Shown here in pieces: positions 8,230 through 16,610 of a stretch of DNA of 44,523 nt. The position numbers and the translations under genes are program-made. This stretch comes from Syntrophaceae bacterium (GTDB lineage: Bacteria > Desulfobacterota > SM23-61). Positions within the stretch are counted from its first letter, which is position 1, and every line of letters begins with the position of its first letter. The stretch is from assembly GCA_013388675.1 (NCBI GenBank), contig JACAEW010000140.1, forward strand, positions 1 to 44,523, given 5' to 3'. The notes below the pieces were generated by a model, which ran no database searches, was not told the DNA's origin, and saw only the letters and a list, made by a program, of their open reading frames with translations.

Positions 8230-11200
8230 TTGGTTCGGCCGATTCACACGGCAGTCAGCGGAAGGGGTCGTTTCCGGGTCCAGGGGCTCTACCGATCGGA
8301 ACGGCTCAAAAAACGTTTGGAAAGCGAACTGGCCAGGAACTCGGGTATCCGGTCGTGCTCCGCCAGCACCCTCACCGGAAACATTCTGGTGATCTTTGAA
8401 TCCCGCCTAACCTACCAAGCCGTTCTCGTGTTCATTCAAGAAATTCTTTCGGAGAGCCCGGAGCCCTTGGTCAACGCGGCGGGGAGGGCCTGCGCCAAGA
8501 ATGTTTCCGCCCTCAAAGGATCGAAAAGCACGGAGGGGCAGAGCAACCCGAAAAAGGGCAATCCCGCCCGGAAACAAGGCGGCCTCTCCCAACGTTTGAA
8601 GGGAAAAATGGCCGCGGTCCTTTCCGGCGGGCAGGAGCCCCGGGTTGAACCCTGGCACCGCATGGAAGGGCTGGCGGTTCTCAACCTCCTGCAAACCCCC
8701 TCCTCCGGACTGACCCAAGCCGCGGCCCTGGAGGCTAAGAATAAATACGGCCCCAACATTCTTCCCGAATCTCAGCGCCGGTCCCGCTGGAGTATCTTCG
8801 TGGACCAATTCAAATCCCTGCCGGTAGCCCTCCTGGGCGCGGCCGCGGCGATTTCCATTTTCACCGGGGGCCTGGGCGATGCCGTGGTCATCCTGGCGGT
8901 CGTTTTAATCAATGCCGGCATCGGCTTCACCACGGAAAACCAATCTGAAAAAACCATCCTCTCCCTAAAAAACCTGGTTAAACCCTCCGCTCTCGTCATC
9001 CGGGAGCAACGTCTCCAGGAAATCAAAGCGGAAGACGTGGTGGTGGGAGATATTCTGGTCCTACGCAACGGCAGTTACATCTGCGCCGATGCCCGGCTCC
9101 TCGAAATCCATCATCTGAGCGTGGATGAGTCCGTCCTGACCGGGGAGAGCATGCCGGTCTTCAAAGACGCTCTCCCCATCATCCGGGAGGGGGAAATCCC
9201 CCTGGCGGACCGGGCCAACATGGTGTACATGGGAACGCTGGTCACGGGTGGACAGGGGGTGGCGGTGGTCGTGGCCACCGGGCGGTTCACGGAAATGGGT
9301 CGGATTCAGGTTCTGACCGGAGAGGCAAGGCCCCCCGAAACCCCTATGGAACGCCAACTCGACCAAATGGGGCGTCAGCTCGTTTTCGTCAGCGGAATCA
9401 TCTGCGGGACGGTTTTTCTCATCGGCCTTCTTCGCGGGTACGGCCTCCTGCAAATGCTGAAGAGCTCCATTTCCCTGGCGGTTGCGGCTGTTCCGGAGGG
9501 CCTTCCGGCGGTGGCCACGACGACCCTGGCCATCGGGGTGCGCCAGATGCGCAGGCACAAGGTGCTTATGCGCCACCTCGCTGCGGTCGAAACCCTCGGC
9601 TCGGTGCAGACGATCTGTCTGGATAAAACCGGGACCCTTACCGAAAACCGTATGTCGGTGGTTGCCCTTCACACGGGCCTGAACCGCCTGAACCGGAACA
9701 ACGGCGGCTTCCTGCGGGTAAACGGCTGCCGTTTCAATGGACCTCCTCCGGATGGAGCCCCCGTCGTTCATCCTTACAACTGTGACGAGCTGCTACGGCT
9801 GATCCATGTCTCCGTCCTCTGCAATGAAACTGAAATAAACGGGAATAACGGAACCCACTGCCTCCGGGGGTCTTCCACGGAAAACGCTCTGGTCCAGATG
9901 GCCCTGGAGGAAGGGATCGATGTGGCCGGGCTCAAAAAACGGCATCCGATCCTGAAGGTCATTCACCGGTCCGAGAACCGGAACCTGATGATTACCATGC
10001 ACGAAAACCCGGGGGAGGAGGGCCGGCTGATCGCGATCAAAGGCAGCCCGCGGGAGGTCCTTTCCCTTTCCCGATCCTATTTCCGCGACGGAGTCCGCTT
10101 GCCCCTGAGCGACGAAGCGAGGGGGGAGATCGATGAGGAAAACGAAAGGATGGCCGGCGAGGCCCTTCGAGTCCTTGGTATGGCTTATGCCGTGGTACAA
10201 AATGATCTCCCCCTGGAGGACCTGGAGAAATCGGAAATTCTCTCCGAACACCTGATCTGGCTGGGACTGGTGGGGATGGCCGACCCCATCCGGATGGGGG
10301 TTAAGGACTTGATGAAGGTCTTCCACCGGGCCGGGATCGAGACGGTGATGATCACCGGCGACCAGAGTCCCACCGCCTACGCCATCGGTAAAGAACTGGA
10401 CTTGAGCCGGGGGGGACAGCTCGAGATTCTGGATTCCACGCATCTCTCCCAGGTTCCCCCGGAGGTCATGAAGGCCCTGTGCCGGGAGGTCCATGTCTTC
10501 GCCCGGGTCAGCCCGTCCCACAAGCTCCAGATCGTGCAGGCGCTGCAAGGGGCCGGACGGGTAGTGGCCATGACCGGCGATGGGATCAACGACGGCCCGG
10601 CCTTGAAAGCGGCGGATATCGGCGTGGCCATGGGCCGGACGGGGACCGATGTGGCCCGGGAGGTGGCCGACGTGGTCCTGGAGGACGACGAGCTGGAAAC
10701 CATGGTGGTGGCCATCCGGCAGGGACGGACCATTTACAATAACATCCGCAAGTCAGTGCACTTTCTGCTGGCCACCAACCTGAGCGAGATCATGGTCATG
10801 TTCACCGGCCTGGCGGCCGGGCTGGGGCAGCCTTTGAGCACCATACAGCTATTGTGGATCAACCTCATGTCGGACATCTTTCCCGGCTTGGCCCTAGCCC
10901 TGGAAAGCCCGGAGCCGGATATCCTGAATCAGCCCCCGAGGGACCCCCGGGAACCCATTATCCGCGCTGCGGACCTCAAGGGGATTGCCCTGGAGGCCGG
11001 AATCATCTCCGCCGGCGCCCTGGGGGCTTACGGGTACGGAATCATGCGCTACGGAATGGGGCCAAGGGCGAATAGCCTGGCTTTCCTGAGCCTCACCACC
11101 GCCCAGATTCTCCACGCGCTGAGCTGCCGCTCTGAAAAGCCGACCCTCCTCGGGGGAACCCGGATGCCCCCCAATCGCTACCTGGACCTGGCTGTGGGGG

Positions 11201-11433
11201 GCACGCTTCTTCTCCAGGCCGGGGCGCTGATGATTCCCCCGCTGAGAAGACTGCTGGGAATCTCCCCGCTCAGCCTTGCCGATTACCTGGTCGTGGGGGG
11301 CGCGGCCCTAGCGCCCCTCTTGATGAATGAGCGGGTGAAAGGGGCGAGGTACCGGAATCGCCTTGGGGAGGAAAAAAGGAAAAAAGAACAAATCCCCCGG
11401 GAGTCGGGGGAGGGAAAAGGAGAAGGGAATTGA
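8230..11433 (+). CDS. Cation-transporting P-type ATPase (Ca2+/P2-like) with N-terminal HMA-like domain; TTG start
   Basis: LTGESMPV, AVPEGLPAVATTTLA, CLDKTGTLTEN, KGSPREVL, TGDGINDGPALKAADIGVAMG, LLWINLMSD; N-term SGRGRFRVQGLYRSERL. Confidence 0.95.
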   Translation: MVRPIHTAVSGRGRFRVQGLYRSERLKKRLESELARNSGIRSCSASTLTGNILVIFESRLTYQAVLVFIQEILSESPEPLVNAAGRACAKNVSALKGSKSTEGQSNPKKGNPARKQGGLSQRLKGKMAAVLSGGQEPRVEPWHRMEGLAVLNLLQTPSSGLTQAAALEAKNKYGPNILPESQRRSRWSIFVDQFKSLPVALLGAAAAISIFTGGLGDAVVILAVVLINAGIGFTTENQSEKTILSLKNLVKPSALVIREQRLQEIKAEDVVVGDILVLRNGSYICADARLLEIHHLSVDESVLTGESMPVFKDALPIIREGEIPLADRANMVYMGTLVTGGQGVAVVVATGRFTEMGRIQVLTGEARPPETPMERQLDQMGRQLVFVSGIICGTVFLIGLLRGYGLLQMLKSSISLAVAAVPEGLPAVATTTLAIGVRQMRRHKVLMRHLAAVETLGSVQTICLDKTGTLTENRMSVVALHTGLNRLNRNNGGFLRVNGCRFNGPPPDGAPVVHPYNCDELLRLIHVSVLCNETEINGNNGTHCLRGSSTENALVQMALEEGIDVAGLKKRHPILKVIHRSENRNLMITMHENPGEEGRLIAIKGSPREVLSLSRSYFRDGVRLPLSDEARGEIDEENERMAGEALRVLGMAYAVVQNDLPLEDLEKSEILSEHLIWLGLVGMADPIRMGVKDLMKVFHRAGIETVMITGDQSPTAYAIGKELDLSRGGQLEILDSTHLSQVPPEVMKALCREVHVFARVSPSHKLQIVQALQGAGRVVAMTGDGINDGPALKAADIGVAMGRTGTDVAREVADVVLEDDELETMVVAIRQGRTIYNNIRKSVHFLLATNLSEIMVMFTGLAAGLGQPLSTIQLLWINLMSDIFPGLALALESPEPDILNQPPRDPREPIIRAADLKGIALEAGIISAGALGAYGYGIMRYGMGPRANSLAFLSLTTAQILHALSCRSEKPTLLGGTRMPPNRYLDLAVGGTLLLQAGALMIPPLRRLLGISPLSLADYLVVGGAALAPLLMNERVKGARYRNRLGEEKRKKEQIPRESGEGKGEGN

Positions 11434-12635
11434 GGAAGGACTTTATCTTCACTTCCGAATCGGTTCTGGAGGGGCATCCGGACAAACTCTGCGACCAGAT
11501 CAGCGACGCTATCGTGGATCACGTCCTGAAGCATGACCCCTTTTCCCGGATCATCGCCGAATGCGCCGTATCCACGGCGATTGTTTTCATCGCCGCCCGT
11601 TTTGCCTCCAAGGCCAAGGTGGATTTTTCCTACATCGCCCGGCAGACGATCCAGCAGATCGGCTACGATCAAAACGCCTTCAACGCCCAGACCTGCAGCA
11701 TCATTTCCAGCCTCCGGGAACTGCCCATGGAGGAATATGTGTCCTGGGACGAGAGAAAGCTGAGCGAGGAAGAGATCGACGCCATTCCGGCCAACAACCA
11801 GGCCACCATCTTCGGGTTTGCCTGCAACCAGACCGAGGTCCTCATGCCCCTGCCCATCTTTCTGGCCCACAAGCTCTCCAAGCAGCTGGCCGCCGCGCGG
11901 AAGAAAGCCCAGCTTCCTTACCTGGCGGCGGACGGAAAGACCCAGGTGGCCGTGGAGTACCGCAACCGTCGTCCCGCACGGATTCACAGCCTGACGGTCA
12001 TCGCCAGTCAGGGAAAACCCGCCTCCCAGGGGGGGCCGGACCTGAAGCGGCTGGAGAAGGATATCCGGCAGACCGTCATCGGCCCGGCCTTCCAGGAAGA
12101 GGAAATCCGGCCGGACGGCCAGACCAAGATCTTCATCAACCCCGACGGCCCCTTCATCGCCGGGGGGCCGGCGGTCCATTCCGGACTGACCGGAAGGAAA
12201 GGAGGAGTGGATACCTACGGAGAATACGCCCGCCAGAGCGGGGCGGCGCTGAGCGGCAAGGGGCCGCTGCGCATCGACCGGGTGGGCGCCTATGCCGCCC
12301 GGTACGCGGCCAAGAACGTGGTGGCCGCGGGGCTGGCCGAAGAGTGCGAGGTTCAATTGAGCTACTCCATCGGGTTGCCCAGACCGGTAAGCATCCAGGT
12401 GGAGACTTTCGATACCGGGAAGATGCCCGAGGAGAGAATTGCCGCCCTCCTGGAGAAGCACTTTGATTTTCGAGTCGGGGGGATCATCCGCCAGTTCAAC
12501 CTGCGTTTTCTCCCCTCCTTGACCCAGGGGGATTTCTACCGCAAACTGGCGGTCTATGGACATGTGGGCAGAAAGGACCTGGACCTTCCCTGGGAACGGA
12601 CTGACCGGGCGGACCGCCTAAGGGATGAAAGATAG
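11430..12635 (+). CDS. Divergent methionine adenosyltransferase (MetK-like); TTG start overlapping the ATPase stop
   Basis: FTSESVLEGHPDKLCDQISDAIVDHVL, NQTEVLMPLPIFLAHKL, FINPDGPFIAGGPAVHSGLTGRKGGVDTYG, RIDRVGAYAARYAAKNVVAAGLAEECEVQLSYSIG; TTGA overlap at 11430-11433. Confidence 0.9.
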   Translation: MRKDFIFTSESVLEGHPDKLCDQISDAIVDHVLKHDPFSRIIAECAVSTAIVFIAARFASKAKVDFSYIARQTIQQIGYDQNAFNAQTCSIISSLRELPMEEYVSWDERKLSEEEIDAIPANNQATIFGFACNQTEVLMPLPIFLAHKLSKQLAAARKKAQLPYLAADGKTQVAVEYRNRRPARIHSLTVIASQGKPASQGGPDLKRLEKDIRQTVIGPAFQEEEIRPDGQTKIFINPDGPFIAGGPAVHSGLTGRKGGVDTYGEYARQSGAALSGKGPLRIDRVGAYAARYAAKNVVAAGLAEECEVQLSYSIGLPRPVSIQVETFDTGKMPEERIAALLEKHFDFRVGGIIRQFNLRFLPSLTQGDFYRKLAVYGHVGRKDLDLPWERTDRADRLRDER

Positions 12636-12674
12636 CCGGGGGTCTTCTTTAGGACCGATGGAGGATGATCGACG

Positions 12675-12890
12675 ATGATCCCAGCTGATGACTTTCTTTA
12701 CGAGGACGATTCAGAACGAAAACATCACTCCTCGGCGATCCGCCGGATCGCGGAGAATTCAGGCAATTCGGTGGAAAAGGTCGAGAAGCTTTACGAAGAG
12801 AATCTTCGGAAACTCAAGCCCAGGGCGCGGGTCAAGGATTTTCTCTCCATCCTGGTAAGCCGTGAGGTGGAAGCCATCTTACGAAGTTAG
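12675..12890 (+). CDS. DUF3562-like small protein
   Basis: IRRIAENSGNSVEKVEKLYEENLRKLKPRARVKDFLSILVSREVEAIL. Confidence 0.7.
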   Translation: MIPADDFLYEDDSERKHHSSAIRRIAENSGNSVEKVEKLYEENLRKLKPRARVKDFLSILVSREVEAILRS

Positions 12891-15097
12891 GGTCTCTTTT
12901 CCTCCGCCGGAATCCATCTTAGAAGGCGCCTGGAATTCAGCATGATCCCCAGGGTGTGAAGCACGTGGAAAAGGCCCGCGGTCAGGGGGCTGAGCCGACC
13001 CGCGGCCGCCAGGAGGATTCCCAGGCCGTTGGTGGCCACAGCCAGCCAATGGTTCTGCTCGATGACCCGCAGGGTCTGCCGGCTGATTTGCCGGAGCCGG
13101 ATCAGCCGGTTGAGGTCGTTGTCCACCAGGGCGATATCGGCTGCTTCCAGGGCGACTTCAGACCCACCCGCCCCCATGGCGATTCCAACCTCCGCCCGGG
13201 CGAGGGCCAGGGCGTCGTTGACCCCGTCTCCGACCATGACCACCCGGAGGCCCCGCTGTTGCAGCTCTTCCACGTACCCGGATTTTTCTTCGGGCCGAAG
13301 AAGGGCGCGGCAGTCGTCCAGAGCCAGCTCCCGGGAGACCCGCCGGGCCACCGGCTCGGTATCCCCGGAGACGAGGCAAAGCACCCGCACCCCATCGCGG
13401 CGCAGACTATTCACGGCCTCGACCGAGCCCGGACGGAGTGGGTTGGCCACGCCGATCAGACCCTGAGCCCTCCCATTTTTGGCCACATACAGCGCCGTGT
13501 GGCCTGAATCCATAAGACGGCACCCCCGTTTGCGGAAGTAGCGGACATCCACTCCTTCCTCTTTCATATAATCTTCATTGCCCACCAGGACCGTTTCCTT
13601 TTCCACTACGGCGCGAACACCCTTACCCAGGACAAATTCGCTAGAAGAGGGGGGAGAGGGGAAAAGGTTGCGCCCGGCAGCCTCTTCCACGATGGCCCGG
13701 GCCAAAGGGTGGGGATTTTGGTTTTCCGCCGCGGCGGCGAGCAACAAGATTTTCTCCGGCGCCATTTTCGACGACCGGGGAACCACCGCGACGATCCGGG
13801 GAGAGTCCGAAGTGAGGGTCCCGGTCTTGTCGAAACAGAAGCAGTCGGCTTCGCCGATTCTTTCCAGATAGAGCCCCCCTTTGATGAGGCATCTGTTCCG
13901 CGCAGCGTTGGCCAAAGCGGCAGCCACCGCCGTAGAGGCGGCCAGAGCCGAGGCGCATGGGCAGGCCATGACCAGAAGGACGGTAAAGGCGCGGAAAACC
14001 TGGCCGGTCAGGACATAGGTGAGCGCAGTGGCCCAAAAACCCAGATGCAACAGGCGGCGGGCCAAGCGGTCGGCTCTCTGCTCCGCCGGAGCGCGGTTGG
14101 CGAGGGATTCGTCAACCAGGCGCAGAACCCGGCGCAGGTAGGTGTCTTCTCCGACCTGCTCGGCCCGGAGGTAAAGCCTCCCCTGCTGCAGCCGCGTACC
14201 GGCATAAACCCGATGATCCGCCCTGCGGAATTCCGGCTCGCTCCTTCCGGTGATATGGCTCTCATCCACCAGGCCCTCGCCGCGGATCACGGTTCCGTCC
14301 ACGGGAATTTTTTCTCCCGGATAGATCACCACCGTATCCCCGGGATACACCCGCTCAGCGGGGGTCCGCACTTCTTTCCCCTCCACCAGGATGAGCGCTT
14401 GCTTTACGGTCACCTGGAGAACTTCACGGATTTCCCTCCGGGATTTTTCCGCCACCGAGTCTTCCAGGAGGAGGCTCAGGGCCGTGACCCAGAGGACTTC
14501 CAGGGCGGTCAAGGCCTGTCCCATGAAAACCGCCAGCAGGCAGGTCCCGGCTAAGAAGGGGAAAAGACTCATTCCGGGCTTCTTTTTTTGGAGAGCAACC
14601 CTGGAGCGGTGGAGGAGGGGAAGGGAACCCAGGAGGACCGTGATACCCAGCAGGCTCAAGGGCCCCTGGGAAAGTGGAGAACGGAAAAAAAATCTCCGCC
14701 CGAGGGCATATAGACCCACCAGGGAAAAAGCGGCAAGCCACCCGATACCTCCGTGCCAGGAACCTCGCAGGGGACGGACCGGTGCTCCCAATTCTTGGGG
14801 GGCGCGCCGCCGAAAGGGTTGCTCCCGCGGCGTGGGAGAAGAGGGGTAAAGAAGGAGTCCCTCCTGCAACAGGTCCACCAACTCCCGAGGGGTTGTTTCG
14901 CCAGGTTTGAAGAGCAAGATCACGCTCCCCGTCGTGGGACGGGCTTCCGCCTTTTCAACACCAGGCTGGCCTGAAAGCCAATCCTGAAGGAGGCGCGCTT
15001 GGTCCCTGGAGTGCTTCAGTCCGGAGACCCGGACGCGCAGTCGGCCGGGGGAGGCATGCGAGATTTCATAAGGTTGCGAAAAATGTGTTATGCTCAT
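12887..15097 (-). CDS. Heavy-metal translocating P-type (P1B) ATPase with N-terminal CxxC-less HMA-like domain
   Basis: CPCASALA, CFDKTGTLTSD, NPHPLARAIVEEA, GDGVNDALALARAEVGIAMG; start ATG at 15097 preceded by GGGAGGTCCTGCC (supplied ORF extends upstream to 15190). Confidence 0.93.
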   Translation of the reverse strand: MSITHFSQPYEISHASPGRLRVRVSGLKHSRDQARLLQDWLSGQPGVEKAEARPTTGSVILLFKPGETTPRELVDLLQEGLLLYPSSPTPREQPFRRRAPQELGAPVRPLRGSWHGGIGWLAAFSLVGLYALGRRFFFRSPLSQGPLSLLGITVLLGSLPLLHRSRVALQKKKPGMSLFPFLAGTCLLAVFMGQALTALEVLWVTALSLLLEDSVAEKSRREIREVLQVTVKQALILVEGKEVRTPAERVYPGDTVVIYPGEKIPVDGTVIRGEGLVDESHITGRSEPEFRRADHRVYAGTRLQQGRLYLRAEQVGEDTYLRRVLRLVDESLANRAPAEQRADRLARRLLHLGFWATALTYVLTGQVFRAFTVLLVMACPCASALAASTAVAAALANAARNRCLIKGGLYLERIGEADCFCFDKTGTLTSDSPRIVAVVPRSSKMAPEKILLLAAAAENQNPHPLARAIVEEAAGRNLFPSPPSSSEFVLGKGVRAVVEKETVLVGNEDYMKEEGVDVRYFRKRGCRLMDSGHTALYVAKNGRAQGLIGVANPLRPGSVEAVNSLRRDGVRVLCLVSGDTEPVARRVSRELALDDCRALLRPEEKSGYVEELQQRGLRVVMVGDGVNDALALARAEVGIAMGAGGSEVALEAADIALVDNDLNRLIRLRQISRQTLRVIEQNHWLAVATNGLGILLAAAGRLSPLTAGLFHVLHTLGIMLNSRRLLRWIPAEEKRP

Positions 15098-15249
15098 GGC
15101 AGGACCTCCCTGGTACCGGAATGAAGGGCCCATCCTGGCCGGGGGAAGAACCCAAGGCGGTGCAAAGGCTATGCAGGAATAAGGTATCACAAGATCGGGA
15201 AAGGAGACAATAGAAGGAATTCCGAAAATTCTTACGGCTGGGAGCAGGA

Positions 15250-15279
15250 GACCTGCCCATCCGGGCGGATGGGCAGGTC
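15250..15279. other. Perfect 13-bp stem, 4-nt loop hairpin
   Basis: GACCTGCCCATCC-gggc-GGATGGGCAGGTC; no U-tract on either side. Confidence 0.7.
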
Positions 15280-15309
15280 AGGCTGGGGTGCGGCGAGGTG
15301 GGGGGGAGG

Positions 15310-15678
15310 TTAGATGATGGCGGTCAAAAAAGACAGGCCGGTACCCTCCAGGGCTACCCCGGCGGCTGAGCCGAAGAGCGCCCGGCTTACGATCTGGCCA
15401 GCTTTGGCAACAGCGTTATGGATGTACTGATCGTTGGTGACCGCCTTGGAACGGTCAAAGTATCCATGCCTTTGAAAGGCTTTCTCAATCTCTTTTCCCT
15501 GGACCTGGCCGGGATCGTAGAAAATGGTCACGCTTCCGGTGGTCGGGTTCAATTCGGCAGCTTCAACACCCCTTAAGGTGGAAAGAAGCTCCCGGACTTC
15601 GGGGTGATATTTCTCGTTCTTGAGAATTGGGCTTTTGATCCTTAACCTTCCAGGAATCTGGTGGATGTAATGGTTCAC
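15310..15678 (-). CDS. HMA-like (CxxC-less) domain small protein; probable GTG start
   Basis: VNHYIHQIPGRLRIKSPILKNEKYHPEVRELLSTLRGVEAAELNPTTGSVTIFYDP; GGAGGAAGAGA upstream of GTG. Confidence 0.82.
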   Translation of the reverse strand: MNHYIHQIPGRLRIKSPILKNEKYHPEVRELLSTLRGVEAAELNPTTGSVTIFYDPGQVQGKEIEKAFQRHGYFDRSKAVTNDQYIHNAVAKAGQIVSRALFGSAAGVALEGTGLSFLTAII

Positions 15679-15973
15679 TCTCTTCCTCCTTGGGATGGGT
15701 TGGCAAGCGATGATAACCCCGGCAGGCCGGGTAGGCGGAACACCGAAAACGGATGACTCCAAATTGTCGCCGGTATAAGTGCATTTTATTCCCGCATTTA
15801 GGGCACTGAGGCCTTTGCGGAATCGGCAGAGGCCTCTTCCCGATGGTGAACTGGCGATTGCATTGGAGGCATATCAGCCGAGGAGTTCCCGACCGGCTCT
15901 TTCCGTATCGATTGGTCGCCTCCGAATTGCATCTCGGGCAGCGAATCATCTCTTTTTCCCGATCCAGCTTCAT
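15563..15973 (-). CDS. Double zinc-ribbon protein
   Basis: IRCPRCNSEATNRYGKSRSGTPRLICLQCNRQFTIGKR...PQCPKCGNKMHLYRRQFGVIRFRCSAYPACRGY; overlaps the next gene by ~115 bp. Confidence 0.65.
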   Translation of the reverse strand: MKLDREKEMIRCPRCNSEATNRYGKSRSGTPRLICLQCNRQFTIGKRPLPIPQRPQCPKCGNKMHLYRRQFGVIRFRCSAYPACRGYHRLPTHPKEEESEPLHPPDSWKVKDQKPNSQEREISPRSPGASFHLKGC

Positions 15974-16010
15974 GATTAAGTGTATTTCACCAAACGCCCT
16001 TTAATTCAGG

Positions 16011-16037
16011 ATTATATTCTTGTAAAATATTTGTAAA
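16011..16037 (-). promoter_or_regulatory. Pho-box-like direct repeat TTTACA-AATAT-TTTACA with TATAAT -10
   Basis: Minus strand 16037-16021 reads TTTACAAATATTTTACA; TATAAT at 16016-16011; 38 bp upstream of the zinc-ribbon start codon. Confidence 0.65.
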
Positions 16038-16231
16038 ATCATGGACTCCGCCGGGACCGGGGGGAGGGAAGGGATTCGTCAAGGGGTGAATTTTCCGCGC
16101 GGAAATTCTTTTTTTCCACCCCGCAGAATTTCTTTGACGCCGCGCGGATTTGGGTGTATAAGAGGCGGGAGAAACACGGCCCGAACTGGGCGAGCAATTG
16201 CGGGTTTTTGCATCCGGAAGGAGGTGCCAAT

Positions 16232-16537
16232 ATGGGTCTGCTAAAGAAGGGCATTCTATTCGGCATCGGCTTAGTCTCCCATGCTGAGGAAAAATTGGAA
16301 TCCTTCTCCGAGGAAATGGTGAAAAAGGGAGAAGTCGCCCAGCAGGAAGTCAAGAAAAAGATGGAAGAGCGTCTGGCCGCCTCCCGGAAGAAAAAGGAGG
16401 GGGCCGAGAAGACGGAGCCCGCGAGGATGAAGGAGCAGATGGTCGAAGCGGGCCTGGTCAGCCGTGAAGACCTTCAGAAGCTCGAAGACCGCATCGCCGC
16501 CCTGGAATCGAAGCTGGACCGGATTTCTCGCGCCTGA
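16232..16537 (+). CDS. Phasin-like coiled-coil protein
   Basis: MGLLKKGILFGIGLVSHAEEKLESFSEEMVKKGEVAQQEVKKKMEERL...LVSREDLQKLEDRIAALESKLDRI; aaggaggtg RBS (supplied ORF starts at 16154). Confidence 0.78.
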   Translation: MGLLKKGILFGIGLVSHAEEKLESFSEEMVKKGEVAQQEVKKKMEERLAASRKKKEGAEKTEPARMKEQMVEAGLVSREDLQKLEDRIAALESKLDRISRA

Positions 16538-16610
16538 GAAAACCTCCTTTTTGTATCCTTTCCCCCTGGATTCATTTTGGGGGGCGTCTGGTTTCTCTTT
16601 GAGGAGTCTC

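Noticed and set aside
11283-12563. 426-aa minus-strand ORF antisense to the MetK-like gene
   Set aside because: GC-rich shadow ORF; the plus strand encodes a recognisable conserved family over the same interval.
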